DNA of 64,000 nt, from positions 310,001 to 374,000 of the forward strand of contig NZ_FNEX01000006.1 of NCBI RefSeq assembly GCF_900100435.1, given 5' to 3'. The notes under the pieces were generated by a model, which saw only the letters and a list, made by a program, of their open reading frames with translations, was not told the origin of the DNA and searched no databases. The translations under genes were made by a program, and so were the position numbers. Below are positions 44,506 to 54,400 of this stretch, piece by piece. Positions within the stretch are counted from its first letter, which is position 1, and each line of letters opens with the position of its first letter. The stretch is from Pedobacter sp. ok626. GTDB lineage: Bacteria; Bacteroidota; Bacteroidia; Sphingobacteriales; Sphingobacteriaceae.

Positions 44506-46446
44506 ATGAAAAAACAATTATTAATACTAAAAACGCTGATTTTATTATTCGCAGTAGAAGCTACTGCGCAGCTTAAATTACCGGCCCTGGTAAGTGATGG
44601 TATGGTACTGCAACGTGATAAAAAGATCACTATTTGGGGATGGGCGCCAGTCGGCGATAACATCACTATTAGGTTTAACGGTAAGGATTACCGTACCACA
44701 AGCGCCGCAGATACCCGCTGGAAAGTATTATTGCCTGCCGCTAAAGCAGGCACAACTGGCACACTTGTGATTACCGATAAGCAGCAAACTATTACCATAA
44801 AGGATGTCTTATTTGGCGATGTTTGGGTTTGCTCGGGGCAATCCAATATGGAGTTGGGGATGTCTAGCCTGGCTGAGAAATATCCTGAAGACATTAAAGC
44901 AAGCGCTAATCCTAATATCAGAGAGTTCCAGGTTAAAAAGAGGTATAACCTGGTGGCTCCGTCTGATGAGCTTGAAGGCCAGTGGAAGTTAGCTAACCCT
45001 ACTACCATAGGTGGTTTTACTGCGGTTGGCTACTATATGGCCAGGTCGCTTTACGAAAAATACCAGGTGCCAATCGGCATTGTTCACACCAGTTGGGGCG
45101 GGACCCCGGCCGAGGCTTGGGTAAGTGAGGAGGGGTTGACAGGTTTTGATCAGTATCTTAAACCGCTCAGTTATTTTAAGGATCCGAAGCATGTGGATAG
45201 TATAATGAAAAAAGATAAAAAGGTATCGGATACCTGGTATGCCAATATCCAGAATAATGATAAAGGTTTATTACCCGGCGGCAAAACCTGGGCGGATGAT
45301 GACGTAGTACCTGGTGATTGGAAAACTATGCAGGTTCCAGGCTTTTGGGAAACCAAGGCCTTACCGGCGGTGGATGGCGTGGTGTGGTGTAAAAAGAATT
45401 TTGAGGCACCAGCCAGTATGGTTAACAAGCCCGCCACCTTAATTTTAGGGATGATCGATGATGCAGATATTACCTATTTAAACGGAACCAGGATAGGCAG
45501 TATGAACAACAAATATCAGCAGCGCCGATACCAGATCCCGGCATCGGCTTTACGCGCTGGTAAAAATACGATCACGGTACGTATTATCGATACAGATGGA
45601 AGCGGTGGCTTTATTGCAGATAAAGATTATAAACTGGTAAGTGGTAAGGATACCTTGGGCTTAACCGGCGAATGGTACTGCAAAACAGGATTTGCGTTGC
45701 CGCCATATCTGGGCTCAACGCGTTTTCATTATTCACCTGCCAGTTTATATAATGGCATGTTATATCCTATTATCAACTATGGTATCAAGGGTGTGGCCTG
45801 GTATCAGGGCGAATCTAATACCAATCGCGCTAAAGAATACAGAACATTGCTGCCTGCGCTAATTAAAGATTGGAGGCAACGCTTTAACCAGGGAGATTTT
45901 CCATTCCTTATCGTTCAGCTGGCTAACTTTTTACCGGTAAACACGCAGCCGGTTGAAAGTAACTGGGCCGAGTTAAGGGAAGCGCAATTATATGTATCGC
46001 AAACGGTACCTAAAACCGGACTTGCCGTAGCCATCGATATTGGCGAAGCAAACGATGTCCACCCACTCAACAAAAGGGATGTAGGTAAAAGGCTGGCGCT
46101 AGCGGCGCAAAAGATAGCCTATGGCGATAATAGTGTGGTTTATTCGGGGCCGGTATACAAATCCTTAAAAAAGGAAGGGAACAAACTGATATTGGATTTT
46201 GACCATAAGGGCGGTGGATTAATTATTAGGGACGGGCAGTCTCTTCAACAAATTGCCATTGCCGGCGATGACAAAAAATTTGTATGGGCAAAGTCAGAAA
46301 TTAAAGATGGCAAACTGATTGTTTGGAGTGACGGCATTCAGCAACCGGTAGCGGTTAGGTACGCCTGGGCTAATAATCCCGGTGGAGCTAATCTATACAA
46401 TAAGGAAGGATTGCCAGCCACTCCTTTTAGAACGGATGCTCCCTGA
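44506..46446 (+). CDS. SASA-family acetylesterase with jelly-roll insertion (CE20-like)
   Basis: This 646-aa secreted protein has a signal peptide (ending ATAQ, about residue 21). It has a small N-terminal domain (VSDGMVLQRDKKITIWGWA), an SGNH core with CSGQSNM (S113), HTSWGGTPAEAW, WYQGES and DVHPLN (D517, H519), and an inserted jelly-roll at about 265-390. The first described CE20 enzyme, a xyloglucan acetylesterase, has this architecture, so a partnership with the GH74-like protein is plausible. It is also similar in layout to the PUL 1 esterase at 6822. Confidence 0.87.
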   Translation: MKKQLLILKTLILLFAVEATAQLKLPALVSDGMVLQRDKKITIWGWAPVGDNITIRFNGKDYRTTSAADTRWKVLLPAAKAGTTGTLVITDKQQTITIKDVLFGDVWVCSGQSNMELGMSSLAEKYPEDIKASANPNIREFQVKKRYNLVAPSDELEGQWKLANPTTIGGFTAVGYYMARSLYEKYQVPIGIVHTSWGGTPAEAWVSEEGLTGFDQYLKPLSYFKDPKHVDSIMKKDKKVSDTWYANIQNNDKGLLPGGKTWADDDVVPGDWKTMQVPGFWETKALPAVDGVVWCKKNFEAPASMVNKPATLILGMIDDADITYLNGTRIGSMNNKYQQRRYQIPASALRAGKNTITVRIIDTDGSGGFIADKDYKLVSGKDTLGLTGEWYCKTGFALPPYLGSTRFHYSPASLYNGMLYPIINYGIKGVAWYQGESNTNRAKEYRTLLPALIKDWRQRFNQGDFPFLIVQLANFLPVNTQPVESNWAELREAQLYVSQTVPKTGLAVAIDIGEANDVHPLNKRDVGKRLALAAQKIAYGDNSVVYSGPVYKSLKKEGNKLILDFDHKGGGLIIRDGQSLQQIAIAGDDKKFVWAKSEIKDGKLIVWSDGIQQPVAVRYAWANNPGGANLYNKEGLPATPFRTDAP

Positions 46447-46534
46447 AAATAGAGGTTGTCAAGTTTAAAAATAGGCTCCATGGTGATGATCTGCCGATAG
46501 CAAAGCTTAAGATTGGTTCTCAAATATTTTGTTT

Positions 46535-46575
46535 TGATAAATAGGTAAAAAGAAATGATAAATAGGACAAGTAAA
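46535..46575 (+). promoter_or_regulatory. Tandem 21-bp-spaced box, copy B (putative HTCS operator)
   Basis: TGATAAATAGG at 46535 and 46556, 21 bp apart, with A-rich tails, in the 216-bp gap before susC of PUL 2 and pointing towards it. Same element as at 42303 and 55724. Confidence 0.65.
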
Positions 46576-46662
46576 ACAACGTAAGAAGTGGTTGATTTGT
46601 TCAGTTCAAAACACAGCGTTATCAATAACCAAACCTATATACTTAAAACCAAATAAATTAAT

Positions 46663-49600
46663 ATGAGAATGAAAATTACTAACCAAAAAAATCTCCTCAA
46701 AAAGATCAGGTATTATGTAATACCCATTATGCTAACCTTTATTTGCGGGCAGCTGTTTGCGCAATCTTTAAATGTAAAGGGGAAGGTGATCTCGGGCGAG
46801 AATAACCAGCCCTTACCAGGTACTACAGTTACCGAAAAGGGGAAAAAAAATGGCGTTGTAGCATCATCTGCCGGTTTGTTCTCCATCAATGTAGATGCCA
46901 AGGCTGTATTGGTTTTTAACATGGTCGGGTACCTGCCGCAGGAAGTTGTTGTTGGCAACCAAAGCGAGGTTAACATTACCTTACAGCCCGATAATAAGGG
47001 TTTGGATGAAGTAGTCGTAATTGGCTATGGTACTGCCCGTCGGAAGGATCTGGTTGCTGCGGTCAATACCGTATCTGCCAAAGAGGCTGGCGCCAATACA
47101 GCGCTCAGCCCGGCGCAATTACTTGTGGGTAAAATGCCCGGTGTACAGGTCGTTAACTCGCAGATTATTATCCGCGGAACAGGCTCTTTTACCAGTGTTG
47201 ATCCACTATATGTTATTGATGGTATACAAGGCGATGGTAACGTATTTACGACCATAAGTCCGCAGGATATTGAAACGATCACTGTTTTAAAGGATGCATC
47301 GTCAACCGCTATTTACGGTGTCGCAGCAGCCAACGGTGTAGTAATTGTTACCACCAAGAAAGCAAAAGCCGGTGCAATACAAGTAACCTTTAACACGCAG
47401 GCGGGTATCTCAAAAGCATGGCGACAACTGGATATTCTAAAGGCTGCGGATTATGTGGCTTTGCTTAAAGATATCGCAGCTTCCACAAACATCGCCGTAC
47501 CTGCTAAGTTGAATACGGCAGATGTACTGGTTGACCGTGCCGATTATCAAAAAGAAGTATTCAGATCTGCCTATTCTACAGAGAGCGACCTGAACGTGAG
47601 CGGCGGGGGCGACAAGATTCTATATAACTTATCTATGAGCTATATTACCCAGGATGCGCTCCTTAAAAGCTCCCGTAATGACCGTTTGTTCAGCCGTTTT
47701 TCGCTTGATGAAAAACTGGGGCGTTTCCATTTTGGCCAAACCTTAAATTTAAGATATAACCGGGGATCGGGACAAGGCGCAAACCTTGTTGGCGGTCTTA
47801 CGTACGCACCGTACAAACCTATACTGGATCCGGATGTGCTTGGCGGCTATTCTATAGTTACCAACGTGGATGATAATAGCAATGTGGGTAACCCCTTACA
47901 GGATTTAGGTGTTAAGAACAGCAAAAGCAATAGTTTAACCTTATACCCGCAGGTTTTTGGGGAGGTAAAATTAATCAGGGGTCTATCGTTTAGGTCGCAG
48001 CTTTCCGGAACCTACAATACCAATAATTCCGATTCCTACCAATATCCGTATGTAGGCTCCAATAACCTGGCCTATGGCAGGCAGGCAGGTCGCTCATTCG
48101 GGACCTCATTTACCTATACTTTCGAAAATTACTTCTCCTACAACAACAACTTTGGCAAGCATAACTTTTCGGCCACCTTAGGTACGAGTTATATTGATCC
48201 CGGTTATAACAAGGTGCTTACTGTTTTAGGTACAGGCTTAACTAATGATAATGTTCAGGACATCAGCGTTGCACCTACGGTTAGCACAACGGGTAATGGT
48301 TCGGGTTACGGCACTCAGTTTGGCAAGGCACAATCATGGTACGGCCGTTTAATTTATACATTTAATGATCGGTATATCCTATCGGGCAGTATCCGTCGCG
48401 ATGGTTCCTCAAACTTTGGGATCAATAACCGGTATGGTAACTTTCCGGGTGTAGGTTTTGCCTGGAAGTTTACCGAAGAAAGCTTTGTTAAATCGGCCTT
48501 TCCCTTCCTTTCGGATAGTAAGTTGCGTGCCGGCTGGGGGCGTACAGGTAACAATAAATTTGCCCTGGGTTTAACCGACGTATTTACCTATGGCGGTTAT
48601 CCCAATGGTAACCTGGTTTATTCCTTGGGTACAACCGAAGCCTTTATTAGCGGTATTACGGTAGCTACCATCTCCAACCCATACTTAAGGTGGGAGCAGA
48701 CCGAGCAAACCGATGTGGGACTTGATCTGGGATTTCTGGATAACCGGCTAACCTTAAACGCAGGCTATTACAAACGTAAAAGTCGAGGCTTAATTGTTAA
48801 AGTACCACTGCCCACCAGTGTAGGTGTTGGTGGTATAAATGGCATCGGCAGCGACTTAACCTCAAACGCTGCTGATGCCGAAAATAAAGGGTTTGAGCTG
48901 CAGATAACCTACAAAAGCAATAGCAACCATGCTTTTAACTATTCCATTAGTGCAAATGGTGCCTATAACAAAAACAAAACGCTTTCAATGGGTAATTTGT
49001 CCCAATCGCCAATTATTAGCGGTGCTTTTAATAATTTAAATGGCCTTACGCTAACCCAGAAGGGCTCGCCAATTGGTGCATTTTACGGTTATCGTGTTGA
49101 TCATGTTGCCAGCACACAGGCCGAGATTGATGAGCTAAATGTCACCGCAAGGCAAAAAACAGGTAATGCAGCAGCCGTATACCAGGCAGGCGTAAAACCG
49201 GGCGACTTTCTGTTTAAAGATTTAACTGGCGATGGTGTTGTAGATCTCTTAGATCAGCAAGTATTGGGCAGTGCCATCCCTAAATTTATTTATGGATTTA
49301 ACCTAAGCGGAAGCTATAAAAATTTTGATCTTAACCTGGTCATATCTGGCATAAGCGGTGTTCAACTGGGCAACGCGCTTAAATTTTTTACCGAGAATGC
49401 TTCAACAGGGCATAATGCCACTACGGCTATATTAGACCGCTGGCGGAAACCTGGTGATGTGGCAGCCTTGCCAAGAGCGGGCCAGAATGTTACTTCATCA
49501 GGCAACTTACGTCCATCCGACTTTTTTATCGAGAACGGTGCTTACCTGCGGGCACGTAACTTAACGCTGGGTTATACTTTTTCTAAAAACACGTTAAGAT

Positions 49601-49788
49601 CATTTACAGGCACGGTAATGAGCAAATTAAGAATTTTTGCAGCAGCACAAAATCTGTTCACCATAACCGACTACAAGGGCTATGATCCTGAAGTAAGTGG
49701 TAGCGACTTTATTTTTGCCCGCGGGATAGATAATGGACAAGTACCACAGCCAAGAACCTTTATAGCAGGAATACAAGTAGGATTTTAA
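46663..49788 (+). CDS. SusC/RagA-family TonB-linked outer-membrane protein (PUL 2)
   Basis: This 1041-aa protein (the ATG at 46669 is an equal alternative start) has a signal peptide ending FAQ, a carboxypeptidase-regulatory-like domain (VKGKVISGENNQPLPGT), the segment LDEVVVIGYGTARRKDL, a plug (IIIRGTGSF, YVIDGIQG) and a TonB-dependent barrel ending in FIAGIQVGF. It imports the oligosaccharides of PUL 2 together with the SusD protein 6 bp downstream. The upstream tandem box suggests direct HTCS control. Confidence 0.95.
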   Translation: MRMKITNQKNLLKKIRYYVIPIMLTFICGQLFAQSLNVKGKVISGENNQPLPGTTVTEKGKKNGVVASSAGLFSINVDAKAVLVFNMVGYLPQEVVVGNQSEVNITLQPDNKGLDEVVVIGYGTARRKDLVAAVNTVSAKEAGANTALSPAQLLVGKMPGVQVVNSQIIIRGTGSFTSVDPLYVIDGIQGDGNVFTTISPQDIETITVLKDASSTAIYGVAAANGVVIVTTKKAKAGAIQVTFNTQAGISKAWRQLDILKAADYVALLKDIAASTNIAVPAKLNTADVLVDRADYQKEVFRSAYSTESDLNVSGGGDKILYNLSMSYITQDALLKSSRNDRLFSRFSLDEKLGRFHFGQTLNLRYNRGSGQGANLVGGLTYAPYKPILDPDVLGGYSIVTNVDDNSNVGNPLQDLGVKNSKSNSLTLYPQVFGEVKLIRGLSFRSQLSGTYNTNNSDSYQYPYVGSNNLAYGRQAGRSFGTSFTYTFENYFSYNNNFGKHNFSATLGTSYIDPGYNKVLTVLGTGLTNDNVQDISVAPTVSTTGNGSGYGTQFGKAQSWYGRLIYTFNDRYILSGSIRRDGSSNFGINNRYGNFPGVGFAWKFTEESFVKSAFPFLSDSKLRAGWGRTGNNKFALGLTDVFTYGGYPNGNLVYSLGTTEAFISGITVATISNPYLRWEQTEQTDVGLDLGFLDNRLTLNAGYYKRKSRGLIVKVPLPTSVGVGGINGIGSDLTSNAADAENKGFELQITYKSNSNHAFNYSISANGAYNKNKTLSMGNLSQSPIISGAFNNLNGLTLTQKGSPIGAFYGYRVDHVASTQAEIDELNVTARQKTGNAAAVYQAGVKPGDFLFKDLTGDGVVDLLDQQVLGSAIPKFIYGFNLSGSYKNFDLNLVISGISGVQLGNALKFFTENASTGHNATTAILDRWRKPGDVAALPRAGQNVTSSGNLRPSDFFIENGAYLRARNLTLGYTFSKNTLRSFTGTVMSKLRIFAAAQNLFTITDYKGYDPEVSGSDFIFARGIDNGQVPQPRTFIAGIQVGF

Positions 49789-49794
49789 AAATTA

Positions 49795-51375
49795 ATGATT
49801 AAGGTGATGAAAAAATATATAAAATATCTGCTGGGTGCGGGCTTATTACTAAGCGCAGGCAGCTGTAAAAAAAATCTGGACATACAGAATAAAAACGCCT
49901 ATACCTACGATACTTATTTTGCCAGTGATAAGGTATTGAACCAGGCAACTATAGCCACTTATGCCACTTTATTACACAACGGTATGTGGGCTAGGGATTG
50001 GTACTTTATTTTTGATCTTTTAGGTTACGAAGCAAAAAATGATCAACCCCTGCAGGGTGATATGTTAAACCTGGCGCAATATAATTTTGGCAATAACCAG
50101 CCAACTTTGGATGCGATGTGGGCCTCCTTGTATCGTATGGTTTTTCGCGCTAATGTGCTGATCGACAGAGCCAGCGTATGGATACCTGGTTCGGCTGCAG
50201 AAATAGCCCACCAGAAACAGTACATTGCCGAGGCAAAATTTTTACGGGCCTATGCCTATTTTAACCTGGTAAGCTTGTACGGGCGGGTACCATTGCGCAT
50301 AAGCTATACACAAACCATCAATAACCTGGAGCAGCCAAGAGCCAGTGTAGCCGAAATCTGGGCTTTCGTTGAAACAGATTTGCGGGATGCACAGGCAGAG
50401 TTACCGGTAGCCTTTGCAAATGCTGATTTAGGCCGTGCTACCAAAGGTGCTGCCACAGCGCTTTTAGGTAAAGCATACCTTTATCAAATGAAATATCCTT
50501 TGGCCGTTACTGAGTTAACCAAATTGACACAGGCGCCATATACCTATACCTTATCAGCTAGCTACAATGATTTGTTTAGTACGACCAACCAAAATAATAG
50601 GGAAAATGTTTTCCAGATTATGAACCAAACATGGACGGACTGGGGTATTGGCAGTCAGTATTATGTATTCGGCGGACAGGAAATTAATGGCAAGGCAACC
50701 CATTCGGGGCGGGCACAGGAATATGGTTTTAATGATTGGAGCAATGTGTTTATCACCACAACTGCTGTTAAAGCGTTTACCTATCCTAACCCGCAGACTG
50801 GTGTTACCTATGTTGACCCACGTGCGGCCTTTACCTTTTATGGCGATGCGGCTAGCGGTGGACAAACGCAATATTGCCAGCAATGTACCGGCGGGGCAAT
50901 TGCTTATCCGTTTGCGGCTAAAGGCTACCATTATTTAAAATATCAATACTATAATTCAATAGCTGTTTATGGGGGACCGCAAAGTGGTATAAACGGACAG
51001 GTAATCCGTTATGCCGATGTATTGCTGTTATTAGCCGAAGCTTACATTCAGCAAGGTGATACTGGAAATGAGCCACTTGGTTTAATTAACCAGGTAAGAG
51101 GCAGGGTAGGAGCACCAGCCTACCCAATATTGGGTAATCAGACCAATGCTTTCAGTATCCTGATGCGCGAAAGACAGCTGGAGCTTACCGGCGAACAATC
51201 CCGCTATTTCGACTTGATCCGCTGGGGTATTGCCAAGCAAACAATCAACGCCCAGCGACTAATAGAAGATGGGACGCAACCTTTTCAAGATAGAAATATG
51301 CTGCTGCCTATCCCTATCTCAGAGAAAAACGCAAATCCAAATGTTGCAAAGGATATCAGTAACGACTGGAACTAA
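49795..51375 (+). CDS. SusD/RagB-family glycan-binding lipoprotein (PUL 2)
   Basis: This 526-aa protein (or 522 from the ATG at 49807) has a lipoprotein signal ending LSAGSC followed by KKNLDIQNKN. TPR-like helices (AEAKFLRAYAYFNLVSLYGRVPL) and the signature RERQLELTGEQSRYFDLIRWG confirm SusD. It binds glycan at the cell surface over its SusC partner. It lacks the Gly-rich insertion seen in the PUL 1 SusD and has the usual length. Confidence 0.94.
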   Translation: MIKVMKKYIKYLLGAGLLLSAGSCKKNLDIQNKNAYTYDTYFASDKVLNQATIATYATLLHNGMWARDWYFIFDLLGYEAKNDQPLQGDMLNLAQYNFGNNQPTLDAMWASLYRMVFRANVLIDRASVWIPGSAAEIAHQKQYIAEAKFLRAYAYFNLVSLYGRVPLRISYTQTINNLEQPRASVAEIWAFVETDLRDAQAELPVAFANADLGRATKGAATALLGKAYLYQMKYPLAVTELTKLTQAPYTYTLSASYNDLFSTTNQNNRENVFQIMNQTWTDWGIGSQYYVFGGQEINGKATHSGRAQEYGFNDWSNVFITTTAVKAFTYPNPQTGVTYVDPRAAFTFYGDAASGGQTQYCQQCTGGAIAYPFAAKGYHYLKYQYYNSIAVYGGPQSGINGQVIRYADVLLLLAEAYIQQGDTGNEPLGLINQVRGRVGAPAYPILGNQTNAFSILMRERQLELTGEQSRYFDLIRWGIAKQTINAQRLIEDGTQPFQDRNMLLPIPISEKNANPNVAKDISNDWN

Positions 51376-51397
51376 ATTAACCCACATATGATAACCA

Positions 51398-51428
51398 AAA
51401 GGCCGCCCTGGTAACAGGAGCGGCCTTT
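51398..51428. terminator. Terminator-like hairpin between susD and the HTCS gene
   Basis: The 9-bp G/C-rich stem AAAGGCCGC / GCGGCCTTT has a 13-base loop and sits between two convergent genes. T-rich sequence follows on the + strand after a few bases, and an A/T stretch on the other side. Confidence 0.6.
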
Positions 51429-51461
51429 GCTGCGTTTTATTTACCCAAATAAAGGCAACCT

Positions 51462-54400
51462 TTAAACGTCGGTATGTTTTATTTGTTGAATAAACTGGGT
51501 AGGTGGGGTGCCAAATTCTTTTTTAAAGGCCCTGGTGAAGTACGATTGCGTTTGTATACCCACCCGATACATCACATCAGTAATAAAAACATCTTCATGA
51601 ATCATTATTTCCTTCGCTTTTTGCAGCCGGATGCTGCGGATAAATTCACCAATTGATTGGCCGGTAATACTTTTAATTTTATTGTAGAGCTTGGTTTTGC
51701 TCATACACATCTCTGCAGATAGGAAATCGGCATCAAGGTAGGTATCAGTCATGTTGGCGTTGATGTGTACGAGTAGCTGATCAATGAATTCCTTATCGCG
51801 GGCAGAATGTACCAGGTCCCTAACCTCAATCTGGTGACCTTTAGTGTAATGATTTTTTAGCTTTTGTCGCTGTTCAAAAATGTTTTTAATGGTTAAACAT
51901 AGCAGTTTAAAGTTAACAGGTTTGGAAAAATAATAATCGGCACCTGATCCTATTCCTTCAATTTTGGAATTGAGATTATCCATAGCCGTCAGTAATAAAA
52001 AAGGGATATGACTGGTTTCCAGGTCTTCCTTAATCAGTCGACAAAAATCAATACCATTTAACCCTGGCATCATAATATCACTAATGATGAGATCTGGGTG
52101 TTCCTCTTTAGCTTTAACAATCCCCTCTGTGCCATCTGCCGCTATCGAAATTTGATAATAACTGCTTAAGCTATCTTTAATCAATTCAATTATTTCGGGG
52201 TTATCATCAACTATTAAAATGTGCTTTTTAACGGTGTCTGTATTAATTTCCTCCATCAAATCGTCAACCGCTGTACTGCTTGCCTCGGTTGTACATTGCA
52301 GGGCTGGTATCACGCTTTCCAGTTGAACAGTGCTTTCGGCCAAGGCTTCGTTCCAAATTTCGGAATCGTTGTAATCATCCTTTAAACAAGGTATTTTAAT
52401 AATTACTTCGGTGCCTTTTTCTTTTTCGCTGGATACGCAAATCTCACCTTTGTGCAGGGTAACCAGGCTTTTCACAAAGGCCAGACCAATGCCCGATCCC
52501 AGGTGCGATTCTGAGATCCTGTAATAACGCTCAAACAGATGCTTTAGCGAGTCCTTATCAATACCAATCCCGGTATCGGTAACTTTAATGGCCAGGCTTT
52601 TTTTAGATTGATGGTCGCTTTTAATCAGTAACTCGTTTTTATAGCTGTTGATGATCATATTTTCGGGCTCGGCAATCTCCACTGTTATTTTTCCACCAGC
52701 TGGGGTGTACTTAATCGCATTATGAATCAGGTTTAAAACTATTTTTTCCATTATTTGGCGGTCAAACCATGTATCGGTTATGGTTAGGTTTTTCTTGAAG
52801 GAGAGGCTTAGCTGTTTCTCATGTGCAAGCACAACAAACTCGTCTGTAATTTCATCAATAAACAGGTCGATGTTGCCTTTAGCTACCTTTAACGATAAGG
52901 CGGCCGATTCCACCTTTCTGAAATCCATGAGCTCGTTGATCAAATTCATCAGTCGGTTAGCATTTTTATACAGCGATGAAAAATGGCGGCCGGCTGCTAT
53001 GCCCACTTCCTCCTTCATCAGTGTTTCCAGTCTGCCCATAATCAGTGTAAGCGGGGTACGTAAATCATGCGATATGTTGGTGAAAAACTGAAGCTGTATT
53101 TGGTGCAGTTCCTCCTTTTTCTTTTTTTCGAGCTTATCTAGCTCAAGCTGCCGTTTAAAGTTTAGGGTATAATAAGCACCTGTTATAAAAATAACGACCA
53201 CTAAAATGCGAAACCAGATGGTTTGCCAGTATGGAGGCGTAATAATAATGGTAACGGTGGTAACCAGGTTGTTCCAGACCCCATTGTTGTTTGATCCCTT
53301 AACTTTAAATATGTATGTGCCGGGGTCTATGTTGGTATAAAACGCCTTGCGATCGTGCCCAATATAATTCCACTGTTTATCAAACCCTTCGAGTTTGTAG
53401 GCATACAAGTTATTGCTGGCTGCGGTATAATTAAGCGCTGCAAATGATAGTGCAAAGGTGGACTGGTTGTATTTTAAAACAATTTCCTTAGCAAGGTTAA
53501 TATCGGTTTTTAAGGGCGAGTTATGATCAAAGGGCGTAATTTTTTTATTAAAAATTTGGAACTCGGTTAAATATACCGGCGGTATAAAGTTATTGGTAAT
53601 AATGTTTTTAGGATAAAAGGAATTGAACCCGCTTATGCCACCAAAAAATAGCTTACCGTCTTTAGCCCGTAAAAAGGCATTAGCAGAAAACTCTTCGCCC
53701 TGCAAGCCATCGGCCTTGTTGTATTTTTTATAGGTGCCTTTATCGGGATCAAATTTAATTAATCCGTTAATTGTTGAGATCCATAGCAGGCCATTTTCAT
53801 CCTCCACAATGCCTTTAATAAATTCATTAGCCAGTACACCGCTTTTAGGATATAAATTAAATTGATCTTTGGCTTCATTGTACAAATAAAGACCGGATTG
53901 CCCTGCCCAAACCCGGCCTTTGCTATCGGTATAAATTACCTCAATAATGGGGTTTTTCTCCTGCCCTAAAAAATAGTGTCTGAAGGAGTTTGTATTTTCA
54001 TCAAGGCAGTTAAGACCGGCATCATCTGTACCTATCCATATATTGCCTTTTTTATCTTCATTTAACGATACAATGTCATAGCCAAAAAAACTGGTCTTAC
54101 TCTGCGGGTCCTTCGTTACCTTGGTGAAAGTATTATTGTCGGGATGATAACGATTCAGGCCGCCATTATAAGTGCCGATCCAAATATTGCCCTTCCTGTC
54201 CTTCAATAGTTTGTAAACATGGTTGGAACTGATGCTGGAGTTATCCTTTGGGTTGTTTAAAAGCCGTTTAAATTTCCCGGTTTTAGCATTAAAAATATTG
54301 AGGCCACCGCCCCAGGTAGCTACCAGCAGGTTACCCCGGTTATCGTCTATAATATCAAGCACGGCATCACAGCTAATGGAACTGTTATCAAAGGCATTAT

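Noticed and set aside
51474..51656. Short + strand ORF within the HTCS 3' end
   Set aside because: Shadow of the AraC-type helix-turn-helix coding region.
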